Numbered from the stretch's first letter, positions 16,433-25,439 are shown. The stretch: 64,000 bases of DNA from Streptomyces sp. NBC_01549 (GCF_026339955.1 NZ_JAPEPW010000002.1:1488001-1552000), one strand, 5' to 3'. Numbers and translations: made by a program. Notes: a model not told the origin generated them from the letters alone.

Positions 16433-17023
16433 GACCCCGAGATTGATTTCTTGGTGCGAATCGAAATATTCGCACGGCCTATCCCCCACCCGTCGCGAAG
16501 GTTCTTTTCCGAGTCAACACACCAACAAACCAAAGAGAATGTGTACCACTCATCCGCATGGAAAACGGAGGATCATGTTCCGGCGCACCCCGTACCGTGC
16601 TACACATTTCACACATACCTCTGCGGCACCTCACGCCTGCGGAAACGTCACGCCATAAGCGGGGCCGCACCAAAAGGGCGCCGAAATCACATCCGCCTCA
16701 GCGGCGCGCGGGGCGATCGCGCCAAAATCCCCGGCCGCGGACGGACACCCGAAGGCCGGCCCCGAACCACGGTGAGGGCCTGGGAACGGGCCAGGCCACT
16801 CCGAGGGGCCGCCGCCGCTCCCAGAGTCGTCGCGGTACTCTGGCTCGTTCTCGCCACCGGGCCCGACACCCTCGTCCCTCGGTGACCTCCCACCAAGGGG
16901 CAGCCGGGTGAACCGAACCCGGTTGACGATCCCGCGATAAAGAAGGCCATCGGACCGCCCCGGTATCGGTGACCCCGGGACCGCCCCGGCATCGATGGCC
17001 CTGGGACAACCTCGGATCATTGA
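16433..17023. other. Long divergent intergenic region
   Basis: About 590 bases between the sigma factor and the CsoR-like gene. Bases 16440-16660 are clearly richer in A/T than the surroundings and should hold the sigma-factor promoter. A 27-codon ORF at 16575-16658 has a good ribosome binding site (GGAGG) but no recognisable content. The rest shows no gene. Confidence 0.45.
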
Positions 17024-17037
17024 TACCCCAGGGGGTA
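17024..17037. promoter_or_regulatory. CsoR/CstR-type operator
   Basis: TACCCC-AG-GGGGTA, a perfect 14-bp palindrome 35 bases upstream of the CsoR-like gene. It matches the TACCC..GGGTA core bound by CsoR/CstR-family repressors, so it is probably autoregulatory. Confidence 0.75.
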
Positions 17038-17071
17038 AACTGAGCAGCACGACCCGAGGAGGACCCACCCC

Positions 17072-17344
17072 ATGGCCATGTCCGTCGACGAGGAAGCCAG
17101 TACCGCGATCCTCAACCGCCTGCGCCGCGCCCAGGGGCAGCTCGCCGGCGTCATCGCCATGATCGAGGCGGGCCGCGACTGCAAGGACGTGGTCACCCAG
17201 CTCGCCGCCGTCTCCCGCGCCCTCGACCGCGCCGGCTTCAAGATCGTCGCCAGCGGGATGCGCCAGTGCATGGCGGCGGCCGACGGCGAAACACCCCCGA
17301 TGTCCGAGGCCGAACTCGAGAAGCTCTTCCTCGCCCTCGCCTGA
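17072..17344 (+). CDS. CsoR/CstR-family (DUF156) repressor
   Basis: A 90-residue all-helical DUF156 protein (LNRLRRAQGQLAGVIAMIEAGRDC near residue 14). Cys37 and Cys66 are kept at the family's 29-residue spacing, but the copper-ligand His four residues before the second Cys is replaced by Gly62. Loss of that His with both Cys retained is the pattern of persulfide sensors (CstR) and other non-copper members. A matching operator lies upstream. No rhodanese, persulfide dioxygenase or copper exporter gene is next to it, so the regulon must lie elsewhere. Confidence 0.85.
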   Translation: MAMSVDEEASTAILNRLRRAQGQLAGVIAMIEAGRDCKDVVTQLAAVSRALDRAGFKIVASGMRQCMAAADGETPPMSEAELEKLFLALA

Positions 17345-17370
17345 TCCGGGACGGTCCGACGACATACCGC

Positions 17371-17407
17371 AGCGACGTGGGTCACCCGGCGGGTGACCCA
17401 CGTCGCT
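17371..17407. terminator. Bidirectional terminator
   Basis: Perfect 17-bp inverted repeat at 17371-17387 and 17391-17407 (AGCGACGTGGGTCACCC and complement, 3-base loop) between the converging CsoR-like and metalloprotease genes. Confidence 0.85.
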
Positions 17408-17448
17408 GCTGTTGCCGGGGAGGCGTCAGACGGTGTCGATCGGATCGG

Positions 17449-19845
17449 TCAGCTGGTCGTGACGGCGGTGTCGTCCACGACGAAGCTGGTCTGGAGCGAG
17501 GAGTCCTCGACGCCGCTGAACTTCAGGGCGACGGTGGTACCGGCGAACGAGGACAGGTCGAAGGTCTTCTGCGCGTAGCCGGAGGCGGCGTTGAGGTTTG
17601 AGTACGTCGCCAGGGTGGTGGATCCGGCGGTGACCGTCAGCTTGTCGTACTGCGTGCTGGTGGTGGTCTCCGCGGTGTCGATGTGCAGGTAGAAGGTGAA
17701 GCTGGCCTTGCAGCCGGACGGGATCGTCACCGACTGGGAGAGCGTGTCGGTGTGCGTCGAGCCGTAGCCGTCCAGCCAGGCCTTGTACGAACCGGCGTGC
17801 GCCGCCTCGCTGCTGGAGTTGGTGATGACACCGCTGGTCGCGGTCCAGGTGGTGTTGCCCGACTCGAAGCCCGCGTTGCCCAGCAGCTGCGTCGAGGTGC
17901 AGGTGCCGCCTCCGCCGCTGGAACTCACGGTCCAGGTGAAGGACGCGGTACCGGTCGCCCCGGTGCTGTCGGTGACGGTCACGGTGGAGCTGTAGGTGCC
18001 CGCGGTCGTCGGGGTGCCGGTGATGGCGCCCGTGGAGCTGCTGATCGACAGGCCGGTCGGCAGTCCGGTGGCGGCGTATGTCAGGGTGCCGCTGTTGGTG
18101 CTGCTGGCCGAGACCTGCAGGCTCACCGCCGTGCCGACGGTGGAGGACTGGCTGCCCGGGTTGGTGACCGTAACGCCGGTGGTCGGCACGGTGATGTGGC
18201 TGCCGACGTTGATGCCGGCGAAAGCGTTGCCGACTCCCGCGTACTGGGCGGAACTTGTGCCGTACAGGGCCGCGGCGGCGCTGAGCGCGGCGGTGCGCGC
18301 TCCGGCGTAGTTGGTGCTGGACGTCATGTACGTCGTCAGCGCCTTGTACCAGATCTGCAGGGCGGCGGCCCGGCCGATGCCGGCGACGGCCACGCCGTCG
18401 GAGGTCGGGCTGTTGTAGGTGACGCCGTTGATGGTCTTGGTGCCGCTGCCCTCGGAGAGCAGGTAGAACATGTGGTTCGCGGGGCCGGACGAGTAGTGCA
18501 CGTCGAGGTTGCCGACGCCGGAGTACCAACTGTCGGCGGAGCCGCCGTCCTTGCCGGGCTCGTCCATGTAACGCAGCGGCGTACCGTCGCCGTTGATGTC
18601 GATCTTCTCGCCGATGAGGTAGTCACCGACGTCGGTGGAGTTCGCCGCGTAGAACTCCACGCCCGTGCCGAAGATGTCGGAGGTCGCCTCGTTCAGGCCG
18701 CCTGATTCACCGCTGTAGTCGAGCCCGGCGGTGTTGGAGGTGACGCCGTGGCTCATCTCGTGCCCTGCGACGTCGAGCGAGGTCAGGGCATGGGTGCTGC
18801 TGGTGCCGTCGCCATAGGTCATGCAGAAGCAGTCGTCGTCCCAGAAGGCGTTGACGTACGCCGTGCTGTAGTGGACGCGCGAGTAGGCGGCGACGCCGTC
18901 GTTCTTGATGCCGCTGCGGCCGAAGGTGTTCTTGTAGAAGTCCCAGGTCTCCTGGGCGCCGTAGGCGGCGTCCGCGCCGGCGGTCTGGGTGTTCGAGCCG
19001 GATCCGGTGCCCCACGTGTCGTCGGCGTCGGTCATCAACGTGCCCGTGCCCGACGTGCCGTTGTTGAGGCTGTACGTCTTGTGGCCGCCGCGCGTGGTGT
19101 CGTACAGCTGGTACGTCGAACCGGACAGCGTGGTGTTCAGCGTGACCGTGCCGCTGTACTGGGTGTTGCCCGTGCCGGTCTTGATGCCCTGGTAGCGGTA
19201 GAGCTCCTGGCCGCCGGTGGCGTCGGTGATGACGTGCAGCTGGCTCGGGGTGCCGTCGTCCTGGAGGCCGCCGATCACGGTCTCCCAGGCAAGTTTCGGG
19301 GTGCCGCTGCCGGCCCAGATCACCTTGCGGGCGCTGTCCGTGGTGGGCTTCTCGGTGGCCAGGGACTTGGCTGCCTTCAGCGCCTTGCTCGCGGCGGCGG
19401 ACTTGGTGAAGGTCGCGGTGGTGGAGGCGACCTTGATGGTCCGCTTGTTGTTGAAGGTGCTGCTCACCGTGCCGGCGGCGAGAGAGGCCGGCGGGGTGTG
19501 GACGATCACGTCGCCGCCCAGCACCGGCAGGCCGGCGTAGGTGCGCTCGTAGCGGGTGTGGAGCGTGCCGTCCTGGTCCTTGACGACGTCCTTGACGACC
19601 AGCTTCTCCTTGGCCCCGAGGCCCAGCGTGCCGGCGGTCGCCGTGGTCTGCTGCGCCGCGCTCTTCAGCAGTGCCGAGTGCTGGGCGGGGGTGAGCTTGG
19701 CCTCCAGGCCTCCGGTGCGCAGCGGACTGGGGTGGGGGGCGGCAGGCTTGGCGGCGGCGGGGACCGTCTGTATGCCGACGGCCAGGAACGCGGCGGTGAC
19801 CGCCAGCGCTCCGGCTGCGGCCGCCTGACGGGGGATTCGTCTCAC
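17449..19845 (-). CDS. Secreted M4 (thermolysin-like) metalloprotease with C-terminal Ig-like and beta-sandwich domains
   Basis: A 798-residue secreted zinc protease. Signal peptide about 1-32 (GALAVTAAFLAVGIQTVPAAA), an FTP/PepSY propeptide to about residue 210, then the catalytic domain with HEMSH at 362-366 and the third ligand Glu386 in GGLNEATSD. After about residue 580 comes a putative Ig-like (He_PIG) domain (SLQVSAS ... GLPTGLSI, GTPTTAGTY), and from about 665 a jelly-roll domain starting CTSTQLLGNAGFESG. The GTG at 19845 is chosen for its GTAGGAG ribosome binding site. Monocistronic, with a terminator downstream. Likely extracellular protein degradation. Confidence 0.9.
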   Translation of the reverse strand: MRRIPRQAAAAGALAVTAAFLAVGIQTVPAAAKPAAPHPSPLRTGGLEAKLTPAQHSALLKSAAQQTTATAGTLGLGAKEKLVVKDVVKDQDGTLHTRYERTYAGLPVLGGDVIVHTPPASLAAGTVSSTFNNKRTIKVASTTATFTKSAAASKALKAAKSLATEKPTTDSARKVIWAGSGTPKLAWETVIGGLQDDGTPSQLHVITDATGGQELYRYQGIKTGTGNTQYSGTVTLNTTLSGSTYQLYDTTRGGHKTYSLNNGTSGTGTLMTDADDTWGTGSGSNTQTAGADAAYGAQETWDFYKNTFGRSGIKNDGVAAYSRVHYSTAYVNAFWDDDCFCMTYGDGTSSTHALTSLDVAGHEMSHGVTSNTAGLDYSGESGGLNEATSDIFGTGVEFYAANSTDVGDYLIGEKIDINGDGTPLRYMDEPGKDGGSADSWYSGVGNLDVHYSSGPANHMFYLLSEGSGTKTINGVTYNSPTSDGVAVAGIGRAAALQIWYKALTTYMTSSTNYAGARTAALSAAAALYGTSSAQYAGVGNAFAGINVGSHITVPTTGVTVTNPGSQSSTVGTAVSLQVSASSTNSGTLTYAATGLPTGLSISSSTGAITGTPTTAGTYSSTVTVTDSTGATGTASFTWTVSSSGGGGTCTSTQLLGNAGFESGNTTWTATSGVITNSSSEAAHAGSYKAWLDGYGSTHTDTLSQSVTIPSGCKASFTFYLHIDTAETTTSTQYDKLTVTAGSTTLATYSNLNAASGYAQKTFDLSSFAGTTVALKFSGVEDSSLQTSFVVDDTAVTTS

Positions 19846-20185
19846 TCGTACTCCTACTGCTGCGGCCGCGCGTCGACGGCCGGTGACAGACCCGGGCAGA
19901 CGGGATGTGCTGACCGGGACGAGCTGAGCAGTGCGGTGCGGGGCCCCTGCGCAGACCGTGTGAGGCCTGTCCGGCAGGTGAGGAAGAAGAATGGCAGCTT
20001 GACCAAGGCATGTCATGCGGACCGGGGGCAATCGAGGGTTAACCCTCGACGACGTACACGTGGGGCGCACGTACGACGTTCACGCGGGGCGCGGGCGAAG
20101 TGGTGTCACTCGAATGGCGGCACCCGGTGGACAGGCACAGGATGAGATGAAGGGGGTGTGCACGGCCAGATGGGAGTGAGCCGTC
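19846..20185. other. Upstream region of the metalloprotease gene
   Basis: No gene seen. It holds an 18-bp perfect palindrome (listed separately) and must contain the protease promoter. No confident hexamers were identified. Confidence 0.4.
20032..20049. promoter_or_regulatory. 18-bp perfect palindrome upstream of the protease gene
   Basis: TCGAGGGTTAACCCTCGA, symmetric with no loop, about 190 bases upstream of the metalloprotease start. A loop-free palindrome is more like a protein-binding operator than a terminator. No regulator is linked. Confidence 0.4.
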
Positions 20186-20323
20186 ATGAGGGAGGTCAAG
20201 ACGGCCGAAAAGCCTGAAGAGCGGCGCGATTTCCCGCGCGGCCACCTCGAGGTCGTCCACCTCACCGGCCTCGACTTCACCGGAGCCATGGCGGCGGAGT
20301 ACGCGAAGGCGGAACGGGGATAA
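20186..20323 (+). pseudogene. N-terminal fragment of a small cupin protein
   Basis: The 45-codon frame begins MREVKTAEKPEERRDFPRGH and continues LEVVHLTGLDF. From memory this resembles the opening of short actinobacterial cupins (AEKPEE.RDFP.G..EVV). The sequence then diverges into TGAMAAEYAKAERG and stops where the cupin barrel should begin. So I read it as a truncated remnant. It could be expressed as a small protein but no function is evident. Confidence 0.35.
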
Positions 20324-20496
20324 CCCCAAAGAGCACGGCATCGCGCCGAACCGTGCCCCAGGGGTCGGCATCCCTCCCTGGTAGTACGACCGGGTCTCAC
20401 GCCTGCTCCTCAGGGAGAGGGGCGGGTGACCCGTGAGCACGACGCGCGTGAGCGCGGCGGCGTGGAAGCTGGTCGTACGAATCCGAGGAGGCCACC

Positions 20497-20598
20497 ATGA
20501 ACCGCCAGATCCGCATTCGCCCCAGCCGCCGCCCCACCACCGAGCGCGAGGTGACGATCGACCGCAGGACACCGTCAGGTCGCCTGCTGCCTTACTGA
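20497..20598 (+). CDS. Possible small basic protein (33 aa)
   Basis: The frame MNRQIRIRPSRRPTTEREVT..., 33 residues, follows a good ribosome binding site (GAGGAGGCCACC before ATG). It is arginine-rich and has no recognised family. It sits between the cupin remnant and the DUF4916 gene. The evidence is the start signal alone, so it may be fortuitous. Confidence 0.3.
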   Translation: MNRQIRIRPSRRPTTEREVTIDRRTPSGRLLPY

Positions 20599-20736
20599 TA
20601 CGACGGCTGCCCCACTGATCCCGTCGGCCGGCGTATCCGTTCCGCCGCGCGCACGTTGTGGGTGATGACAATGGCCACCAGACACCACGGCGAACACCGC
20701 GCGCGGATCCGGAAGGGTTGAAAGTATGATCACCCA

Positions 20737-21273
20737 ATGTCTGACATGACCGAGACCACGCCGGGCTGGCTGACGCCCGACGAACTCGAAAGCGCGCGCG
20801 CACGCATGCCGATCCTGTACGTCGAGGCCGTGCCGGTCCGCGTCGACGACAACGGCGAAGTCACCAGCATCGGACTGCTGCTGCGCATAGGGCCGGACGG
20901 GACGGTCAGCCGCACCGTCGTCTCGGGCCGGGTACTGCACCACGAGCGGGTCAGGGACGCCCTCCTGCGTCATCTGGAGAAGGACCTCGGCCCGGTGGCA
21001 CTCCCCCGTATCCCGACCTCCCTGCAGCCCTTCACCGTCGCCGAGTACTTCCCCACGGTGGGCGTCACACCGTTCCACGACCCCCGCCAGCACGCGGTCT
21101 CCCTCGCCTACATCGTCCCGGTGACCGGTGACTGCCGCCCCCGGCAGGACGCCCTCGACCTGGTCTGGTTCACCCCCGAGGAGGCCTCGTCACCCGCGGT
21201 CCTGGACGAGATGCCGGGCGGCCACGGAGCCCTCCTCAAGCAGGCCCTGGCCCATGTGGGCCGGCTGTCCTGA
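20737..21273 (+). CDS. DUF4916 / Nudix-like protein
   Basis: The 178-residue product (TPGWLTPDELESARARMPILYVEAVPVR...) has the look of the DUF4916 family, a Nudix-fold group with a degenerate Nudix box. IGLLLRIGPDGTVSRTVVSGRV and HVRDALLRHLEKDL-like segments are present, but a canonical GX5EX7REUXEEXGU box is not seen, so pyrophosphatase activity is doubtful. YIVPVTGDCRPRQDALDLVWFTPEEA near the C-terminus is typical of Nudix folds. It is complete; the kinase remnant begins directly after it. Confidence 0.8.
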   Translation: MSDMTETTPGWLTPDELESARARMPILYVEAVPVRVDDNGEVTSIGLLLRIGPDGTVSRTVVSGRVLHHERVRDALLRHLEKDLGPVALPRIPTSLQPFTVAEYFPTVGVTPFHDPRQHAVSLAYIVPVTGDCRPRQDALDLVWFTPEEASSPAVLDEMPGGHGALLKQALAHVGRLS

Positions 21274-21275
21274 CC

Positions 21276-22567
21276 TCAGGCCTCCGCTGGAGTCGGCACG
21301 GTCCCCCGTCGGACCGGCGTCTACACCTCCAGGGCCCCGTGTCCGTCAAGGAGGCCCGCGACATAGGCGTGGGCATAGCCGACGCGGTGGCCGCGGCGCA
21401 CACCGCCGGGGTGCTGCACCGGGACATCAAACCCGGCAACATCATGATCAACCGGTACGGCGGTGTCGCCCTCGCCGACTTCGGCCTGCCGGCCATGCCC
21501 CGGCCGGACCGGGAACTGTCGGTCACCCGGGAGGCATTGACCCCGGCGTACGCCCCGCCTGAGGCCTTCCACCTGGCCGAACCGACCCCGGCAGGCGATG
21601 TGTACTCGCTCGCCGCCACGGTCTACGCCCTGCTGCGGGGCCGCCCGCCGCACTTCCCGGAGGACGGCACCCAGATCAGTCTCGCGGAACTCATCGTGCG
21701 GCGCACCTGGCGCCCTACCCCGATCTGCCCGGAGTGCCGACGGCCCTCAACGAGATGCTCGGGCAGGCCCTGGTGGCGGACCCGGCGCGCCGGCTGTCCG
21801 ATGCCGGGGCACTGCGTGACGCGCTCGCCGCCGTCGACGTGGACAGCGCGGACCGGGTCGGCTCAGGCCCCGTGCCCTGCCGGACCACCACCGTACCCGC
21901 GCACCGGGACACCCCACCGCCGCCCGAGCCCGGTCCGCCGGGCACGACCACCGTGCCGAGGCCGCCGGATCCGAAGAAGAAGGGGCGGCGCCCCCAACTG
22001 ATCGCCGCGGTGGCCGCGATGGCGGTCTCGGTGAGCGTGTCGGTCACCGTGATCACCTCCCAGGGCCGGGGGTCGGAAACCCCCAAGTCCCCCTCGACCG
22101 CCTCCCGGCCGTCCGTCACCCCGTCCGCCGTGAACGCGGGGTTCGGCGGGGTGTCGACCACCATCCGGGACTGCCCCGCCGCCGCGGTCGACGGCGCGGA
22201 CGGCCAGTGCGTCACCACCCCCGAGTGCTGGAGCGGCATCACCGACGTCTCGGGCACGATCACCGTCAGCCTCGCGGACTGCCGGGTGAAGCACGTGTGG
22301 GAGACCTTCGCCATCGCCCCGCTTCCCAAGGACGGCACGACGAACAACGCCCGGGACCTGATCAAACACCCCACCGTCCAGGCACTGTGCTCGCGCAAGG
22401 TCATGCTGAAGTCCAGGACCGCCACCGGACGGGCCGTCACAAGCCGGTGGAGCACGGACATCCTGCCGCCGACCGCCCAGCAGTGGGCCGACGGACTCCG
22501 GGTCTTCCGCTGTGTCGCCCACGCGGCCACGGAGGACGGGGAGATCACCGACAGCCACTTCGGGTAG
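21276..22567 (+). pseudogene. Decayed Ser/Thr protein kinase (N-lobe missing, frameshifted)
   Basis: A Hanks-type kinase without its N-lobe. The preserved part starts near LHLQGPVSVKEARDIG and holds the catalytic loop HRDIKPGN and an activation segment LADFGLP (DFG kept). A frameshift near 21700-21735 then moves the reading to a second frame (21734-22567). That frame continues NEMLGQALVADPARRLSDAGALRDAL, a Pro-rich linker, a transmembrane helix (QLIAAVAAMAVSVSVSVTVI) and an extracellular domain with cysteines. The missing ATP-binding lobe means it cannot be an active kinase; the second frame may still make a membrane protein. Confidence 0.8.
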
Positions 22568-22580
22568 AGGCCGCCGACGA

Positions 22581-22622
22581 GCCGATGCCGGGTCACGTCG
22601 AACGACGTGACCCGGCATCGGC
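22581..22622. terminator. Bidirectional terminator
   Basis: Perfect 20-bp inverted repeat at 22581-22600 and 22603-22622 between the kinase remnant and the convergent prenyltransferase-tryptophanase gene. Confidence 0.85.
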
Positions 22623-22647
22623 CTCGGAGCGCTGTCGCCCCTGCCCG

Positions 22648-25242
22648 CTAGACGGTCACCGGCTGGAGCTTGGCGCTGAAGTGCCGCAGGATCGGGGACT
22701 GTTCCACGATCCGGTAGCCGTGCACGGAGTCCGCGTTCTTGGCGATGGTCTCCAGGGTTCTGCCGACGTGGTCGTAGTGGCTGCGGGTGTAGACGCGACG
22801 CGGCAGCGCCAGCCTCACCAGCTCGTACGGGGGACTCTTCACCGGGTTCCCGTCCTCGTCCTCCTCACCGAGGTACAGCGAGCCCAGTTCGGCCGACCGG
22901 ATGCCGCCCTCCAGGTAGAGCCGGCAGGCGAGGGCGTGGCCGGGGTACTGGTGGGGCGGTATGTGGGGCAGCAGCCGGCCGGCGTTGAGGTAGATGGCGT
23001 GCAGACCGGGTGGCTCGAGGATGTCCACGCCGGCGGCGCGGACCCGCTGGGCCAGGTGGTCGGCGATCTCCGCCCGCTCCGCGAGGTAGGAAGGTTCGGT
23101 CACCTCCTGCAGACCCTGGGCGATCATGTCGAGGTCGCGTCCGGCCAGACCCCCGTAGGTGGGGAACCCCTCGGTGGCGATGAGGAGGAGTTGGCACTTC
23201 TGGGCGAGTTCCGGATCGTTCAGTCCGATGAAACCGCCGATGTGGACGATGCCGTCCTTCTTGGCGCTCATCACACAGCCGTCGGCCAGACGGAACGCCT
23301 CTTCGGCGACCTGACGCGGGGTGCGGTCCTTGTACGCCGCCTCGTGCCGGGTGACCAGCCAGGCGTTCTCGGCGAACCGGGCGGCGTCCAGGATCAGGGG
23401 GACGCCGTGCCGACGGCAGAGTTCGGAGGTCCGCCGCAGGTTCTCCATGGAGACGGGCTGACCGCCACCGCCGTTGTTGGTAATGGTCATGACCACCGCG
23501 GCGACCCGCGAGCCGGTCGTCTCGGTCAGCCCCCGCTCCAGGGCCTCGAGGTCGATGTTCCCCTTGAAGGGTTCCAGGCTGTCCAGGTCCCGCGCCTCGG
23601 CGCAGGGCAGGTCGCGCGCCACACAGCCCGCCAGCTCCACGTTGGCACGGGTGGTGTCGAAGTGCGTGTTGGACAGGACGGTGTCGCCGGGCTTGAGGAG
23701 GTTGGAGAACAGAAGTCGCTCCGCCGCGCGCCCTTGGTGAGCCGGCAGGATGTGGCTGTAGCCGGTCAGTTCCGTCACCGTGTCACGGAAACGGTAGAAG
23801 GAGCGCGAGCCCGCGTAGGACTCGTCACCGGCCATGCCCACGGCGAGCTGCGCCGCGGACAGCGCACCGGTCCCCGAGTCGCTCAGCAGATCGATGGTCA
23901 CCTCTTCCGCACGCAGATCGAACAGGTTGTAGTGCACTCGTTCGACTGCCGCTTTGCGCTGCTGGGGGGTGGTGAGCGGGATAGGTTCGACGACCTTGAT
24001 CCGGTACGGCTCCATCCTGATTTCTGCGCCTGCCTTTCCGTTTCCTACTGAGTGGAGGGTCTCGCGCGGCTCGGTGCCCGCCGCGCGATGGGGGAAGAAC
24101 GTCTGATGGGGCGACTGGGCCCGCACCGGCGGTCGTACCTCGTACGCCTCCGAGGAGATGTACGCGGTCACGCGCGGCGGTCGGCCACGCTCGTGGACCA
24201 GCGCCAGATAGGCGATGAGTCCCACGCCGTCGTGCAGCAGTCGCGAGGTGACGGTGGCCAGCGACCGGTCGAGCGCCGCGGTGTCCATGCCGTGTCGGCG
24301 CAGCACGGCCACCGCTCGCGCGTAGGCCTCCCCGTCGTGCCGGACGTAGTCCCTGACCGGCACGTGGAGGGTGAAGCCGCTCGGCAGGCCGGTCGCGGAC
24401 TCCGTGAAGGAGTGGCAGGAGAGCACGGGGCGCCCCTCCAGCCGTACGCCTTCCGCGGCACCGGGGTGCTGCGCCGAGCTGTCGAGCCCCGCCGCGACCC
24501 GCAGGAACTCCCGTACGGTCTCGGGCCGGGGGCCGGGGTCCGTGCGTGGCAGCTCACCGGCGTCGGCGGCGGCCAGGTTCCGATGGGTGACGTAGACCTT
24601 GACCCGGGGTGTCTCCCAGTCCCCGAGGTCGAGGGCGAGGAACGGATAGCCGTCGGCCCGGGGCAGTGCGGCGAACGCCTGCCGGTGGCCGAGCCTGTCC
24701 AGCGCCTCACGGACCGTCTCGGCGGCCCGATCCGCCCCGGACGCCGCCGGGTTGAGATAGACCTTGACCTTGGGGACTCCGCCGGGCCGCAGCTCCAGGG
24801 CCAGCCAGAGCGCCAGCGGGCCCTCGGGTACCGGCGGGAAGAACAGGTCCTCCAGCCGGTCGAGTTGGTCGGTGGCGAAGCCCCAGCGCTCCGCCATGTC
24901 CCGGACCACACGCAGTCCGGCGCGGCCGTTCTCCGCCAGGCCTTCGGCGCCGTACCCCGGTTCCAGCAGCACGCGCAGGGTCGGGGGCGCGTCCGGCACG
25001 AAGGCGAGGGAGTACTCCACCGGCGTGTGGTCGTCGGACAGGAAACTCGGGTAGGACGGCGGTTCGCCCAACGGACGCTCCGCCACGGGACCGAGACAGT
25101 CGGTCAGGACACGCGCGTAGATCTCACCGTCGGACGGTTCGAGACCCATGGCTTGGCACAGCCGGAGTAACTGGTCGGCCACGTAACCGCCGAGCGGTTG
25201 CGTCGCCGAGACCGGTCCACCCCCTGTGCGGGAGGTGATCAT
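22648..25242 (-). CDS. Fused indole prenyltransferase (ABBA/DMATS type) - tryptophanase
   Basis: A single uninterrupted 864-residue frame. Residues 1-370 form an aromatic prenyltransferase of the DMATS type: catalytic Glu76 in PVEYSLAF, the paired KVKVYLNP (158-165) and RVKVYVTH (213-220) strands, TLHVPVRDYV and RVTAYISSEAY. After a linker (about 370-405), residues 406-864 form a beta-eliminating lyase of the tryptophanase/tyrosine phenol-lyase family, with the PLP lysine (Lys662) in MSAKKDGIVHIGG and THFDTTRAN earlier. In actinomycetes these two enzymes are normally separate partners that make dimethylallylindoles from tryptophan. Codon 25 is TTA (25168-25170). The ATG overlaps the stop of the small ORF upstream (ATGA). 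Confidence 0.9.
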   Translation of the reverse strand: MITSRTGGGPVSATQPLGGYVADQLLRLCQAMGLEPSDGEIYARVLTDCLGPVAERPLGEPPSYPSFLSDDHTPVEYSLAFVPDAPPTLRVLLEPGYGAEGLAENGRAGLRVVRDMAERWGFATDQLDRLEDLFFPPVPEGPLALWLALELRPGGVPKVKVYLNPAASGADRAAETVREALDRLGHRQAFAALPRADGYPFLALDLGDWETPRVKVYVTHRNLAAADAGELPRTDPGPRPETVREFLRVAAGLDSSAQHPGAAEGVRLEGRPVLSCHSFTESATGLPSGFTLHVPVRDYVRHDGEAYARAVAVLRRHGMDTAALDRSLATVTSRLLHDGVGLIAYLALVHERGRPPRVTAYISSEAYEVRPPVRAQSPHQTFFPHRAAGTEPRETLHSVGNGKAGAEIRMEPYRIKVVEPIPLTTPQQRKAAVERVHYNLFDLRAEEVTIDLLSDSGTGALSAAQLAVGMAGDESYAGSRSFYRFRDTVTELTGYSHILPAHQGRAAERLLFSNLLKPGDTVLSNTHFDTTRANVELAGCVARDLPCAEARDLDSLEPFKGNIDLEALERGLTETTGSRVAAVVMTITNNGGGGQPVSMENLRRTSELCRRHGVPLILDAARFAENAWLVTRHEAAYKDRTPRQVAEEAFRLADGCVMSAKKDGIVHIGGFIGLNDPELAQKCQLLLIATEGFPTYGGLAGRDLDMIAQGLQEVTEPSYLAERAEIADHLAQRVRAAGVDILEPPGLHAIYLNAGRLLPHIPPHQYPGHALACRLYLEGGIRSAELGSLYLGEEDEDGNPVKSPPYELVRLALPRRVYTRSHYDHVGRTLETIAKNADSVHGYRIVEQSPILRHFSAKLQPVTV

Positions 25243-25439
25243 CGCCCCACCGCGCGGGTGGGCCCGGGGAGGAGGGCAAAAAGATACCCGCCCGTACGGG
25301 CGGGTATCTCGCCATCCGGCGTGGGTGGTGCGACGGGTATGACGCGGAGGTCGAAGCGCCCCCGGTAGGTCTGTCGTCGGGGACGGAGCGTGGCTGCGAA
25401 GTGCTGTGCTGAAGTGGCGTCAGTGGTCGAGGGCTCCAC
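25239..25439 (-). CDS. Small translationally coupled protein (66 aa) of unknown function
   Basis: GTG start with an excellent AAGGAGG ribosome binding site, and its TGA overlaps the next gene's ATG by 4 nt, so it is very probably translated. The peptide starts MEPSTTDATSAQHFAATLR and ends GYLFALLPGPTRAVGR. It has a basic middle (RPRRQTYRGRFDLR) and no Cys or Trp. I recognise no family. It lies between the P450 and the prenyltransferase-tryptophanase genes; it could be a partner protein, a coupling leader or a modified-peptide precursor. Confidence 0.6.
   Translation of the reverse strand: MEPSTTDATSAQHFAATLRPRRQTYRGRFDLRVIPVAPPTPDGEIPARTGGYLFALLPGPTRAVGR

Noticed and set aside
16575..16658. 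27-codon ORF with a strong GGAGG ribosome binding site upstream of the CsoR-like gene
   Set aside because: No conserved or recognisable content; could be chance. Left as a note in the intergenic entry.
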